Made by a program: the position numbers and the translations under genes. Of a stretch of 61,359 nucleotides of DNA, positions 14,910 to 23,250 are shown piece after piece. Each line of letters opens with the position of its first letter. Within the stretch, counting starts at the first letter, position 1. The notes under the pieces are model-generated. The model did not search any database. It saw nothing but the letters and a program-made list of their open reading frames with translations, and was not told where the DNA came from. The stretch spans positions 1-61,359 of the forward strand of contig NZ_BLJG01000013.1 in assembly GCF_009932375.1 (NCBI RefSeq). Reading direction: 5' to 3'. Source of the DNA: Pseudomonas juntendi (GTDB taxonomy: Bacteria > Pseudomonadota > Gammaproteobacteria > Pseudomonadales > Pseudomonadaceae).

Positions 14910-17438
14910 TCAGGTGCCCCGCGGCTTCGCCCGGGCCGTGGCCTCCGCCACCAGTGGGTCGTCTGGCCAGTAGTGCTTGGGATAGCGCCCTTTGAGGTCT
15001 TTTTTCACCTCGGCGTAGGTCGTACGCCAAAAATTGGCCAGGTCCTGGGTGACCTGCACCGGGCGCCGTGCCGGTGACAGCAGGTGCAGCTTGACCTGCT
15101 GGCGGCCGTTGGCAATGCGCGGGGTGTCGGCCAGGCCAAACAACTCTTGCAGGCGCACGGCGAGGATCGGCGGATTCTCGCTGTAGTCCAGCCGAATGTT
15201 CGAGCCAGAGGGCACGGCAAGGTGTGCCGGGGCCTGCTCTTCCAGGCGCTGTGGCAGCGGCCAGGGCAACAGGTTGCGCAGCAGCGATGGCAAGTCCAGG
15301 GCCGCGAAATGGCTCAGTCGGGAGACCTTGCCCAGATACGGCTGCAACCAGTCCTCCAGGCTGGCGAGCAAGGCCGCGTCACTGAGGTCGGGCCACTCGC
15401 TGTGGCCCTGCCCGGCCAGGTCCAGCTGGCGCAACAGTGCCACCCGCGCCTGCCACTGGCGCAGTTCCGGCGTCCAGGTCAGCAGGTTCAAGCCTTTGCG
15501 GCGGACCAGCCCAAGCAGCGCGCGGGCTTTGGCGTCGTTATCCAGGCCTGGCAGCGGCTCACGGCTGAGCACCAGCTCGCCCACCTTGAGTTGGCGCTCG
15601 GCGCGCAATACCTGTTCACGTTCGTCCCAATCGAGCATGTCGACCTGCTCCACCTGCTCGGCCAGCACATCCTCGAACAGGCTGGGATCGAACGCTGCGG
15701 CCAGGTAGATACGCTCTTCACGCTGGCCCTGGCGGCTACCCAAGTCGGCGATTACCAGCCACGGGCACTTCATCAGGGCATCGACCTCGGCAAACAGCGC
15801 CGCTCGGCCATTGGCCAGGCGGTACTCGGCTCCCCCTTCGCGGCGCTGCTGGGCAACGCGGTCGGGGTAGGCCAGTGCCAGCAGTGCACCCAGCCAGCGT
15901 GGGTGGCCCGGGTCGGCGACCGCCGCGCTGGCCTTGCCCCGTAGCAGGCCACGGTACTGGCGCGACAGTTGCCGGGCACGCTGCACGCCACCCTGGCCGC
16001 CCCGTACCGCCTGGCTCTCACCACTGACCAGCGCCAACCGGCTGTGCAGGTCTGCGCCACCGCCGCGCTGTATATCCCGCTCGCCCAGCAGCGCCGCCAC
16101 ATCGCAGGCCATCTGTGCCAGGCCCAGCGCCTGGCCGCGCAGCAGCAAGTGCGCAATACGTGGATGCGCCGGCAGCTCGGCCATGGCCTGGCCGTGCTCG
16201 CTGAGGCTGTCGCGGCGGCCTGGCTTGAACGCGTTCAGCCGCGCCAGCAGGTCCTGGGCCTGAGCGAAGGCGGCCGCGGGGGGTTGGTCAAGCCAGCGCA
16301 ACTGCTCGGGGGTGACGCCCCAGCGGGCCAGTTGCAGGGCCAGGCCGGCCAGGTCCGCCTGCAGGATCTCGGCAGTGCCGTAGGCAGGAAGCTGGTCATG
16401 TTGGGCCTCGGACCACAGGCGGTAGCACACGCCCGGCTCCAGGCGCCCGGCACGGCCGGCGCGCTGGGTAGCACTGGCGCGGGAGATCCGCTGGGTGTCC
16501 AGGCGGGTCATGCCACTACCTGGATCGAAACGCGGCACACGGGCCAGGCCGGCGTCGATCACCACCCGCACGCCCTCGATGGTCAGGCTGGTTTCCGCGA
16601 TGTTGGTGGCCAGCACCACCTTGCGCTGGCCTGCTGGCGGCGGGTCGATGGCAGCCCGCTGGGCATTGAGGTCCAGCTCGCCATGCAGCGGGCACAGCAG
16701 GATCTCGGGGCGCTCGCCCAAGGCCTCTTGCAGATGCTGGTGCACCCGGCGGATCTCGGCCTGGCCCGGCAGAAACACCAGCACGCTGCCCGCCTGGTCG
16801 GCCAGCGCGTGCAGCACGCTTTCCACGACCCGGGGCTCGATGAATTCCCCCGGCTGGAACGGCCGCCCCCAACGGATATCCACCGGGTGCACGCGGCCCT
16901 CGCTGCGCACGACCGGCGCGTCATCCAGCAAGCGTGACAAGCGCTCGCCCTCCAACGTGGCAGACATCAGCAAGATTTTCAGGGGCGGGTCGTCACGCAG
17001 CAGCTCACGGCCGTTGAGGCTCAGCGCCAGCGCCAGGTCGGCATCCAGGCTGCGCTCGTGGTATTCGTCGAAAATCAGCAAGCCCACCCCCTCCAGTGCC
17101 GGGTCGGCTTGCAGGCGGCGGGTAAGAATACCTTCGGTGACCACTTCGATACGGGTGCCGGGGCCCACCTTGCTGTCCAGGCGGATGCGGTAGCCCACGG
17201 TTTGCCCAACCTGCTCACCCAGCTCACTGGCCAGCCGCTCGGCCGCCGCGCGGGCGGCCAGGCGCCGGGGTTCCAGCATGAGGATGGTCTGCCCGGCCAG
17301 CCATGGCTCGTGCAACAACGCCAGCGGCACACGGGTGGTCTTGCCCGCCCCCGGGGGCGCCTCGAGCACCGCTTCGTCGCGGGTTTGCAAGGCTTGGCGC
17401 AAAGCGGGCAAGGCCGCATCAATGGGTAATGAAATCAT
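14910..17438 (-). CDS. hrpB: ATP-dependent helicase HrpB
   Basis: An 842-residue DEAH-box helicase. Motif I is APPGAGKTTRVPLAL, motif II FDEYHERSLD (DEYH), motif III LMSATL, and motif VI RASATQRAGRAGRLEPG. The HrpB-specific C-terminal domain ends with YPKHYWPDDPLVAEATARAK, the usual end of the family. Start ATG 17438 follows GAGG at 6-nt spacing. The cellular role of HrpB is not well established. Confidence 0.95.
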   Translation of the reverse strand: MISLPIDAALPALRQALQTRDEAVLEAPPGAGKTTRVPLALLHEPWLAGQTILMLEPRRLAARAAAERLASELGEQVGQTVGYRIRLDSKVGPGTRIEVVTEGILTRRLQADPALEGVGLLIFDEYHERSLDADLALALSLNGRELLRDDPPLKILLMSATLEGERLSRLLDDAPVVRSEGRVHPVDIRWGRPFQPGEFIEPRVVESVLHALADQAGSVLVFLPGQAEIRRVHQHLQEALGERPEILLCPLHGELDLNAQRAAIDPPPAGQRKVVLATNIAETSLTIEGVRVVIDAGLARVPRFDPGSGMTRLDTQRISRASATQRAGRAGRLEPGVCYRLWSEAQHDQLPAYGTAEILQADLAGLALQLARWGVTPEQLRWLDQPPAAAFAQAQDLLARLNAFKPGRRDSLSEHGQAMAELPAHPRIAHLLLRGQALGLAQMACDVAALLGERDIQRGGGADLHSRLALVSGESQAVRGGQGGVQRARQLSRQYRGLLRGKASAAVADPGHPRWLGALLALAYPDRVAQQRREGGAEYRLANGRAALFAEVDALMKCPWLVIADLGSRQGQREERIYLAAAFDPSLFEDVLAEQVEQVDMLDWDEREQVLRAERQLKVGELVLSREPLPGLDNDAKARALLGLVRRKGLNLLTWTPELRQWQARVALLRQLDLAGQGHSEWPDLSDAALLASLEDWLQPYLGKVSRLSHFAALDLPSLLRNLLPWPLPQRLEEQAPAHLAVPSGSNIRLDYSENPPILAVRLQELFGLADTPRIANGRQQVKLHLLSPARRPVQVTQDLANFWRTTYAEVKKDLKGRYPKHYWPDDPLVAEATARAKPRGT

Positions 17439-17554
17439 GGTGGTCCTCGAACAGTCTGGCGAGTATAACGGCGAACCCAGCCTGCCCTATCATGGTCTTA
17501 GCATCAGGCGCAGGCGCTTCGCTTGCCCTGCTGAATACCCTTTCGGAGATTGTC

Positions 17555-17974
17555 ATGCGCATCCCAACCCGCGCCATCGGTGGCGCACTCGTGGTTACCC
17601 TGCTGACCCAACTGACCGCGTGCGGCACCATTTTCTACCCGGACCGTCGCGGCCAGATCGGTGGCAAGATCGACCCGGTGGTTGCCGCCATGGACGCTAT
17701 CGGCATCCTCTTCTACGTGATCCCCGGGCTGATCGCCTTCGGCATCGACTTCGCCACCGGCGCCATCTACTACCCAGGGGGCCACACCGCCCAGGTCGAC
17801 CCGGCAAAACTGCAACAGGCCGTCAGCCCGGATGGCAAGGTCGACAACCTGAAACTGCAGGCCATTCTTGAAACCGAACTGGGCCAGCGCCTGCCGCTTG
17901 ACGACCCGCGGCTTATCCAGCACCGCGGCAGTGTCGAGCAATTGGCCAGCCTTGGCCTGATGCCAGCAGCCTGA
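17555..17974 (+). CDS. Small lipoprotein
   Basis: A 139-residue protein with a lipoprotein signal peptide: GGALVVTLLTQLTACGTIF, lipobox LTAC, predicted lipidated Cys near residue 22. A short hydrophobic segment follows (IGILFYVIPGLIAFGIDFAT). It resembles YceK/YidQ-type envelope lipoproteins in the first half. The ATG at 17555 has a good site, CGGAGAT. The longer open frame to 17303 overlaps hrpB on the other strand and is rejected. Function unknown. Confidence 0.85.
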   Translation: MRIPTRAIGGALVVTLLTQLTACGTIFYPDRRGQIGGKIDPVVAAMDAIGILFYVIPGLIAFGIDFATGAIYYPGGHTAQVDPAKLQQAVSPDGKVDNLKLQAILETELGQRLPLDDPRLIQHRGSVEQLASLGLMPAA

Positions 17975-17995
17975 ACCACAAGGACCTGACCACGG

Positions 17996-18868
17996 ATGAT
18001 AACCACCCCGGCTGAACACCAGCGCCTGTTGCGCCTGGCCACTCGCGCCTCGCTGGCGGTGGCCGGCATCCTGGTAGTGAGCAAGGCGCTGGCCTGGTGG
18101 CTGAGCGGCTCGGTCAGCCTGCTGGCCGGGCTCACCGACTCGGCACTGGACGCCGTCGCCTCGTTCCTCAACCTGCTGGCCGTGCACTACGCCCTGCGCC
18201 CGGCTGATGACGACCACCGCTTCGGTCACGGCAAAGCCGAAGCCCTGGCCGGCATGGCGCAGGCGCTGTTCATCGGCGTCAGTGCCGTATTGATCGGCGT
18301 GCAGGCGGTGGAGCGCCTGCATACGCCACAACCCTTGGGTGATACCAGCATCGGTATCGCGGTGATGCTGCTGTCACTGGTGCTGACGGTCGCCCTGCTG
18401 GCATTCCAATACAAGGTCATCCGCCTGACCGGCTCGACGGCGATCCGGGCCGACTCGCTGCACTACCGTTCGGACCTGCTGCTCAATAGCAGCATCCTGC
18501 TGGCGCTGTTACTGGCCCGTTTCGGCTGGCCGCAGTTGGATGCGCTGTTCGGCCTGGGCATTGCCCTCTACATCCTGTGGAGCGCGCTGCAGATCGCGCG
18601 CGAGAGTATCGCCATCCTGATGGACAAGGAGCTGCCCGGCGATGTGGGCGAGGAAATGGCCGCGCTGGTGTTGGCCATTCCCGGGGTCAAAGGCGTGCAC
18701 GACCTGCGTACGCGGCTGTCGGGCAACCAGTGGTTCGTACAACTGCACCTGGATTTGCCCGGGCAGTTGCCGCTGCATGATGCCCATGAGCTGTGCGTGG
18801 AAGCCTCGCGGGTGATCCGCCAGCGTTATCCGCAAGCGGATGTGATGGTGCATGCCGACCCGGTCTGA
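17996..18868 (+). CDS. fieF: Cation diffusion facilitator (FieF-like)
   Basis: A 290-residue CDF-family divalent-metal/proton antiporter with six membrane segments and a C-terminal cytoplasmic domain. Metal-site positions correspond to LTDSALDAVASF (TM2) and HYRSDLLLNSSI (TM5), with the inter-TM motif DDDHRFGHGKAEAL. The C-terminal domain includes GVHDLRTRLSGNQWFVQLHL. Zn2+ or Fe2+ export is expected from the family; specificity cannot be read here. It follows the lipoprotein gene by 21 bp and may be co-transcribed. Confidence 0.92.
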   Translation: MITTPAEHQRLLRLATRASLAVAGILVVSKALAWWLSGSVSLLAGLTDSALDAVASFLNLLAVHYALRPADDDHRFGHGKAEALAGMAQALFIGVSAVLIGVQAVERLHTPQPLGDTSIGIAVMLLSLVLTVALLAFQYKVIRLTGSTAIRADSLHYRSDLLLNSSILLALLLARFGWPQLDALFGLGIALYILWSALQIARESIAILMDKELPGDVGEEMAALVLAIPGVKGVHDLRTRLSGNQWFVQLHLDLPGQLPLHDAHELCVEASRVIRQRYPQADVMVHADPV

Positions 18869-18881
18869 ACCTGTGCGTGGG

Positions 18882-19682
18882 TCAGTTGACGCTGTACCCT
18901 CGGCCGCTGAAGCAGGCCCCCAGTGCGCGTTGGTAATTGCTGAGCACATTTGGCGGCGGCGCGTAAGTCGCGGTGGCGGGGTCGAAGCCTGACTGGCTGA
19001 CCGCCCAGCGGTGGCACTGGTAACGGTCCTGCTCCTGCTGCTCCGGGCCTTGGCCATACATCGGGTACGCCACCACGTCATAGCCGCCCGCAACCGGCGG
19101 TGGCGGCGCGGGTGGCGGCGCCACTGCCGGCGGGTTGACCACCACATATTCCTGGCTGTCTGCCATGTACTGGTAGTAGGTATCGGCAACCAGGAAGAAC
19201 AACGCCCCACCCACCCACACTTCCCGTGCATACGGCGGCAGGTAATTGACCCGCACACCGTAAGGCGGGGTTACCACGATGTAATTGCCGCCATGCGGGC
19301 GGTACCAGTAACCGCCGGAGTAGAAGTAGTCATGGCCGCGATAGGGCACTTTCCAGTAGCGGTCAGGGAAACGATCGACCGTGTGCCCAGGGCGGTACTG
19401 CGGCCCCGGCCCCCAGCCATTGCCATGGCCGTCCGGGCGCCCCTGCCAGTCGCCACCGGGCCTTGGCCCCGGCCCCCCGGCTTGCCAGCGATGCTCATCC
19501 CCATCGCGGCGGGGAATATCCTGATAGTAGCCCTGCCGGGGCGGCTGGGTCTGGCGCACTTCGTCGCGGGCGTTCAGCGGCCGACCGGGCCCAGGGTCGC
19601 CGGGCCCTTCGGCCAGCGCCCCAAGGCTGATGCCCAACCCCAGCAAACCAACACCTGCCAACTGCCAGATGCGCGACGTCAT
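18882..19682 (-). CDS. DUF6515-like exported protein
   Basis: A 266-residue secreted protein. It begins with a signal peptide (IWQLAGVGLLGLGISLGALA), then a low-complexity Gly/Pro/Arg linker, then a Tyr/Gly-rich conserved core (WYRPHGGNYIVVTPPYGVRV, YARE, TYYQYM). A proline-rich spacer leads to a C-terminal cysteine pair region (QYQCHRW-like and GACFSGRG). Start at ATG 19682 is supported by GAGAGG upstream; the open frame to 19835 is rejected. Function unknown. Confidence 0.82.
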   Translation of the reverse strand: MTSRIWQLAGVGLLGLGISLGALAEGPGDPGPGRPLNARDEVRQTQPPRQGYYQDIPRRDGDEHRWQAGGPGPRPGGDWQGRPDGHGNGWGPGPQYRPGHTVDRFPDRYWKVPYRGHDYFYSGGYWYRPHGGNYIVVTPPYGVRVNYLPPYAREVWVGGALFFLVADTYYQYMADSQEYVVVNPPAVAPPPAPPPPVAGGYDVVAYPMYGQGPEQQEQDRYQCHRWAVSQSGFDPATATYAPPPNVLSNYQRALGACFSGRGYSVN

Positions 19683-19770
19683 GGTATTCCTCTCGGTAGG
19701 TAAACTGCAGCAGGCAGCCAGTCTACCGTGCTCTTCAGGCCGGCCAATTAAAATTACCGACATGAAAAAA

Positions 19771-19790
19771 GGGAGGCCGCAGGGCCTCCC
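19771..19790 (-). terminator. Leftward Rho-independent terminator
   Basis: On the minus strand GGGAGGCC, loop CTGC, GGCCTCCC followed by TTTTTT. The only leftward frame that could use it is the 55-codon gene ending at 19837, 47 nt upstream. Confidence 0.85.
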
Positions 19791-19836
19791 TTCAGGAATT
19801 GTCGTCCGTGCTCGGCACTTGTGGCGCCGGCTCACC

Positions 19837-20004
19837 TCACAGCGTCTTCTGGAAGCTGTGTAGCCCGGGGGCCTGCGGATCCGGTTGGATGGCTGGCCGC
19901 GACCGCCCGCCTAGGGCGCGTCGCCGTGGACTGATGTCCGGGCAGTGATTCTGTTGATAAAGATACCGGACAGCTGGCGGCAGCGGATTGCGAAGATTGC
20001 TCAT
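19837..20004 (-). CDS. Possible 55-aa small protein divergent from the Lrp regulator
   Basis: A 55-codon frame beginning MSNLRNPLPPAVRYLYQQNH and then rich in Arg/Pro (DISPRRRALGGRSRPAIQPD). Support comes from context: it ends 47 nt before a strong leftward terminator that no other gene could use, and it diverges from an Lrp-family regulator gene. There is no Shine-Dalgarno. A possible promoter (TTCCAG, 18 bp, TACTAT) ends so close to the ATG that the message might be leaderless. No function is known to me. Confidence 0.5.
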   Translation of the reverse strand: MSNLRNPLPPAVRYLYQQNHCPDISPRRRALGGRSRPAIQPDPQAPGLHSFQKTL

Positions 20005-20077
20005 ATAAATAGTACTTGCGCAATTTTTCACCCTGGAATGATAATTCGCCGCAATCCGAACAGAAAAGGCAAATGCC

Positions 20078-20554
20078 ATGAGCAAACTCGACCGCTATGA
20101 CCTGAGCATCCTCGCCGAATTGCAGCGCGATGCGCGCATTTCCAACCAGGAACTGGCCGAGCGCATCGGCTTGTCGCCTTCGCCATGCTCGCGTCGGGTC
20201 AAGCAGCTGGAGGACGACGGCTACATCTCCCGCCAGGTCGCCCTGCTCGACCGCAAGAAGCTGGGCCTGAGCCTGACCGCCTACGTGCTGATCGGCATGG
20301 ACCGGCACACGCCGGAGCGCTTCGAGACCTTCGAGGCCGCTATCCGCAACCTGCCACAGGTATTGGAATGCAGCCTGGTCACCGGCATGGATGCCGACTA
20401 CCAGTTGAAGGTGGTGGTGCCCGACATGGACCACTACCAGAAACTGCTGCTCGGCAGCCTGACCCGCATCGAAGGCGTCACCAGCGTGCGTTCGAGTTTC
20501 GTGCTGAACCAGGTGCTGGCCAGCACCGAGCTGCCATTGACCCACCTTCGGTAA
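20078..20554 (+). CDS. Lrp/AsnC family transcriptional regulator
   Basis: A 158-residue Lrp/AsnC-type regulator. The N-terminal helix-turn-helix is DARISNQELAERIGLSPSPC (about 18-45), and the C-terminal RAM ligand-binding domain includes LECSLVTGMDADYQLKVVVP. The ATG at 20078 follows AAAAGGC. It probably binds the ~70-bp AT-rich region shared with the divergent 55-codon gene. The effector amino acid is unknown. Confidence 0.93.
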   Translation: MSKLDRYDLSILAELQRDARISNQELAERIGLSPSPCSRRVKQLEDDGYISRQVALLDRKKLGLSLTAYVLIGMDRHTPERFETFEAAIRNLPQVLECSLVTGMDADYQLKVVVPDMDHYQKLLLGSLTRIEGVTSVRSSFVLNQVLASTELPLTHLR

Positions 20555-20608
20555 TTGCCCGCGCCTGCGGGCGTATACTCGAGCGCTCAAACTGCCTGGA
20601 GAACACCG

Positions 20609-20812
20609 ATGGATCCCGCCGTATTCGAAGAGTGGATGATGATCATCCTGGTCACCGTGCTGATCGGTTTCATGGGTTTCATCGTCTGGGACCTGGCGAA
20701 AAAGTCCAAGGCGGGCAAGTTCGGTACGCTGATCCTGTTCTTCGTGCTGGGGCTGGGGGTGCTGGCCTTTATCATCAAGAGCGTGGTGGTGGGGTTTCTT
20801 GAAGGGGTTTAG
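20609..20812 (+). CDS. DUF2788 small membrane protein
   Basis: A 67-residue protein with two hydrophobic segments (WMMIILVTVLIGFMGFIVWD and TLILFFVLGLGVLAFIIKSV) separated by a basic loop. ATG 20609 follows CTGGAGAA. Matches the DUF2788 family; function unknown. Downstream of the Lrp gene by 54 bp. Confidence 0.88.
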   Translation: MDPAVFEEWMMIILVTVLIGFMGFIVWDLAKKSKAGKFGTLILFFVLGLGVLAFIIKSVVVGFLEGV

Positions 20813-20843
20813 GCCTTGGGAATGCGGGGAGCGCTTTGCGCTC

Positions 20844-20946
20844 CATCGCGACACAAGGCCGCTCCTACAGGGGTCGCACAAAGCGGGGATCGCGACCCAA
20901 GGCATGGGTTTGCGCGGTTCTGTAGGAGCGGCCTTGTGTCGCGATG
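20844..20946. repeat. Inverted REP pair
   Basis: Two perfectly complementary 27-bp arms, 20844-20870 (CATCGCGACACAAGGCCGCT... ) and 20920-20946, separated by 49 bp. Located between the DUF2788 gene and rluE, which converge; typical of REP doublets. Confidence 0.9.
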
Positions 20947-20965
20947 GGCCGCAAAGCGGCCCCCA

Positions 20966-21604
20966 CTAGCGCTGCAATTTTGCCGGAACCTCGCGCCAGC
21001 ACCCCTGCTCCAGCCCCTCCAGCGCCCAGTCACCAATGCGTACCCGCACCAGGCGCAAGGTCGGCAACCCCACCGCTGCCGTCATGCGCCGCACCTGGCG
21101 GTTACGCCCTTCACGAATCACCAGCTCCAGCCAGCTGGTCGGCACGCTCTTGCGAAAACGCACCGGCGGGTTGCGCGGCCACAACGCGGGCTCGGCCAGG
21201 CGCCGCGCCTCGGCCGGCAAGGTCGGCCCATCGTTCAGCTCCACGCCGTCACGCAAACGCTGCAACTGCTCGTCGCTCGGCTCACCTTCCACCTGCACCC
21301 AGTAAGTCTTGGCCAGCTTGTGCCTGGGGTCGGCAATCCGCGCTTGCAGCCCGCCATCGTTGGTCAGCAACAGCAAGCCTTCACTGTCACGGTCCAGCCG
21401 CCCGGCCGGGTATACGCCCGGGATGTCGATGAAGTCCTTGAGCGTCGCCCGCCCTTCACCGTCACTGAACTGGGTCAGCACGTCGAACGGTTTGTTGAAC
21501 AGGATCAGGCGGGGCTCGGCCGGCGGCGCCTTGGCCTGGCGACGCGGGCCGGCGGCAGGCCGCGCCTGGGGGCGGCGCGGCTTGTTACGGGGTGGCAGTG
21601 ACAT
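20966..21604 (-). CDS. rluE: 23S rRNA pseudouridine synthase RluE
   Basis: A 212-residue RsuA/RluE-type pseudouridine synthase. The catalytic motif is [17 protein letters not shown], with Asp in GRLD. The [17 protein letters not shown] start and the [20 protein letters not shown] signature are family-typical, preceded by a basic proline-rich N-terminal tail. RluE modifies U2457 of 23S rRNA in E. coli. Its ATG lies 6 nt after the amn stop, so the two are probably co-transcribed. Confidence 0.93.
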   Translation of the reverse strand: MSLPPRNKPRRPQARPAAGPRRQAKAPPAEPRLILFNKPFDVLTQFSDGEGRATLKDFIDIPGVYPAGRLDRDSEGLLLLTNDGGLQARIADPRHKLAKTYWVQVEGEPSDEQLQRLRDGVELNDGPTLPAEARRLAEPALWPRNPPVRFRKSVPTSWLELVIREGRNRQVRRMTAAVGLPTLRLVRVRIGDWALEGLEQGCWREVPAKLQR

Positions 21605-21610
21605 GGATCC

Positions 21611-23074
21611 TCAGCGGAACGGCGGCTCATCGAAGCTGCGCAGTTTACGCGAGTGCAACGAGTTGAGCTCGGTGCGCAGCAGGTCGAGGGCGGCAATGCC
21701 GATCTTCAGGTGCTGGCTGACCGCCCGGTTATAGAAGGCGTTGGCCGAACCTGGCAGCTTGATCTCGCTGTGCAGCGGCTTGTCGGACACGCACAGCAAG
21801 GTGCCGTACGGTACCCGCAAGCGGTAGCCCTGGGCGGCAATGGTGCCGCTTTCCATATCTACCGCCACGGCACGTGAGAGGTTGATCAGCGGCCGCTCCT
21901 GGGCCCAGCGCAGCTCCCAGTTACGGTCATCGTAGGTCAGCACGGTGCCGGTGCGCAGGCGCTTCTTCAACTGTTCGCCACGCTCTCCGGTCACTTGCGC
22001 AGCCGCTTCCTGCAGCGCCAACTGCACTTCGGCCAGCGCCGGGATCGGAATGTTCGGCGGCACCACGCGGTCGAGAATGCCGTCGCGGCGCATGTAGGCG
22101 TGTGCCAGAACATAGTCGCCAATGGTCTGCGACTGGCGCAGGCCGCCGCAGTGGCCAATCATCAACCAGCAATGCGGGCGCAACACCGCCAGATGGTCGG
22201 TGATGTTCTTCGCATTCGACGGGCCGACGCCGATGTTGACCAGGGTGATGCCGTCACCGTCGGCGGCGATCAGGTGGTAGGCCGGCATCTGGTAACGGTG
22301 CCAGACCACGCTGGCAACCAGCGCCTGGGCTTCGCCATGGTCCATGCCCTTTTCGATGGCCACGTTGCCCGGCAGCACCATGCGCACGAAACGCGGGTCG
22401 TCACGCAACTGCTCCAGGCCATGGCTGATGAACTGGTCGACATAGCGGTGGTAGTTGGTCAGCAGGATCCACGGCTGCATGTGGCGCCAGTCGCTGCCGG
22501 TGTAATGCACCAGGCGGCGCAGCGAGAAGTCGACGCGTGCGGCATCGAACAGTGCCAGCGGCAACACGTCGGCATGATCCCAGTCGTACAGGCCGTCGGC
22601 GATATTGTCGGTGGCGGCCGACAAGTCGGTGCTGGGGAACACCCGCGCCAGCTGCGCAGCGGTGATGCCGCTGCCGGCCAGTTCGTCACCCTGGTCGACC
22701 ACATAGGGGTAAGGGATATTCTGTTCGCTGACGCCCACTTCTACGGTAACGGTGTAGTCGTGCATCAGCGGGCGCAGTTGCTCCAGCAGATAACCACGGA
22801 ACGCCGCGGGCTGGGTGACAGTGACGCTGTAGGTGCCGGCCACCTGCACCTTGGCATAGGCGCGCGTGGTGGCGGCGACTTCGCCATGGCTGTAGTAGGT
22901 CAGACGCAGGGCCGGGTAGCGGAACAGGTCGCGCTGCTCAGCGTCGGGTTCGGTGCGGTCTTTCAGATAACGCTTGAGCGCAAGGCTTAGGGCACCGGTG
23001 GCTTGTTCATGCAGGGCCGCCAGACGATCGACGGCCTGTTCGGGGGTATCAACGACTACAAAAGCGTGGCTCAC
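21611..23074 (-). CDS. amn: AMP nucleosidase
   Basis: A 487-residue AMP nucleosidase (AMP + H2O to adenine + ribose 5-phosphate). The N-terminal AMP-nucleosidase domain leads into a phosphorylase-like domain with INIGVGPSNAKN-type (LVNIGVGPSNAKNITDHL), MIGHCGGLR and VDMESGTIAAQGYRLRVPYG motifs. I chose GTG 23074 because AGGAAG lies 8 nt upstream; the frame runs on to 23254 through a REP element, which cannot be coding. Its adenine product connects to apt, also in this window. Confidence 0.94.
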   Translation of the reverse strand: MSHAFVVVDTPEQAVDRLAALHEQATGALSLALKRYLKDRTEPDAEQRDLFRYPALRLTYYSHGEVAATTRAYAKVQVAGTYSVTVTQPAAFRGYLLEQLRPLMHDYTVTVEVGVSEQNIPYPYVVDQGDELAGSGITAAQLARVFPSTDLSAATDNIADGLYDWDHADVLPLALFDAARVDFSLRRLVHYTGSDWRHMQPWILLTNYHRYVDQFISHGLEQLRDDPRFVRMVLPGNVAIEKGMDHGEAQALVASVVWHRYQMPAYHLIAADGDGITLVNIGVGPSNAKNITDHLAVLRPHCWLMIGHCGGLRQSQTIGDYVLAHAYMRRDGILDRVVPPNIPIPALAEVQLALQEAAAQVTGERGEQLKKRLRTGTVLTYDDRNWELRWAQERPLINLSRAVAVDMESGTIAAQGYRLRVPYGTLLCVSDKPLHSEIKLPGSANAFYNRAVSQHLKIGIAALDLLRTELNSLHSRKLRSFDEPPFR

Positions 23075-23156
23075 ACTGTGCTTCCTGTCTGGACATGCAT
23101 GTGAACCATCTTGCCTGCCTTCTTGGCTAAATACACCCCCATTGATCGGTGCTGGA

Positions 23157-23244
23157 TTCTTCGCGGGCGCGCCCGCTCCCACAGGTACGGCACCGCCCGG
23201 GACATCCATGAAGATCTTGTGGGAGCGGGCATGCCCGCGAAGAA
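23157..23244. repeat. Inverted REP pair
   Basis: Arms 23157-23183 and 23218-23244 (TGTGGGAGCGGGCATGCCCG core), complementary with two mismatches. It lies upstream of amn, against the stop of the acyl-CoA dehydrogenase gene. Confidence 0.9.
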
Positions 23245-23250
23245 GCCGAA

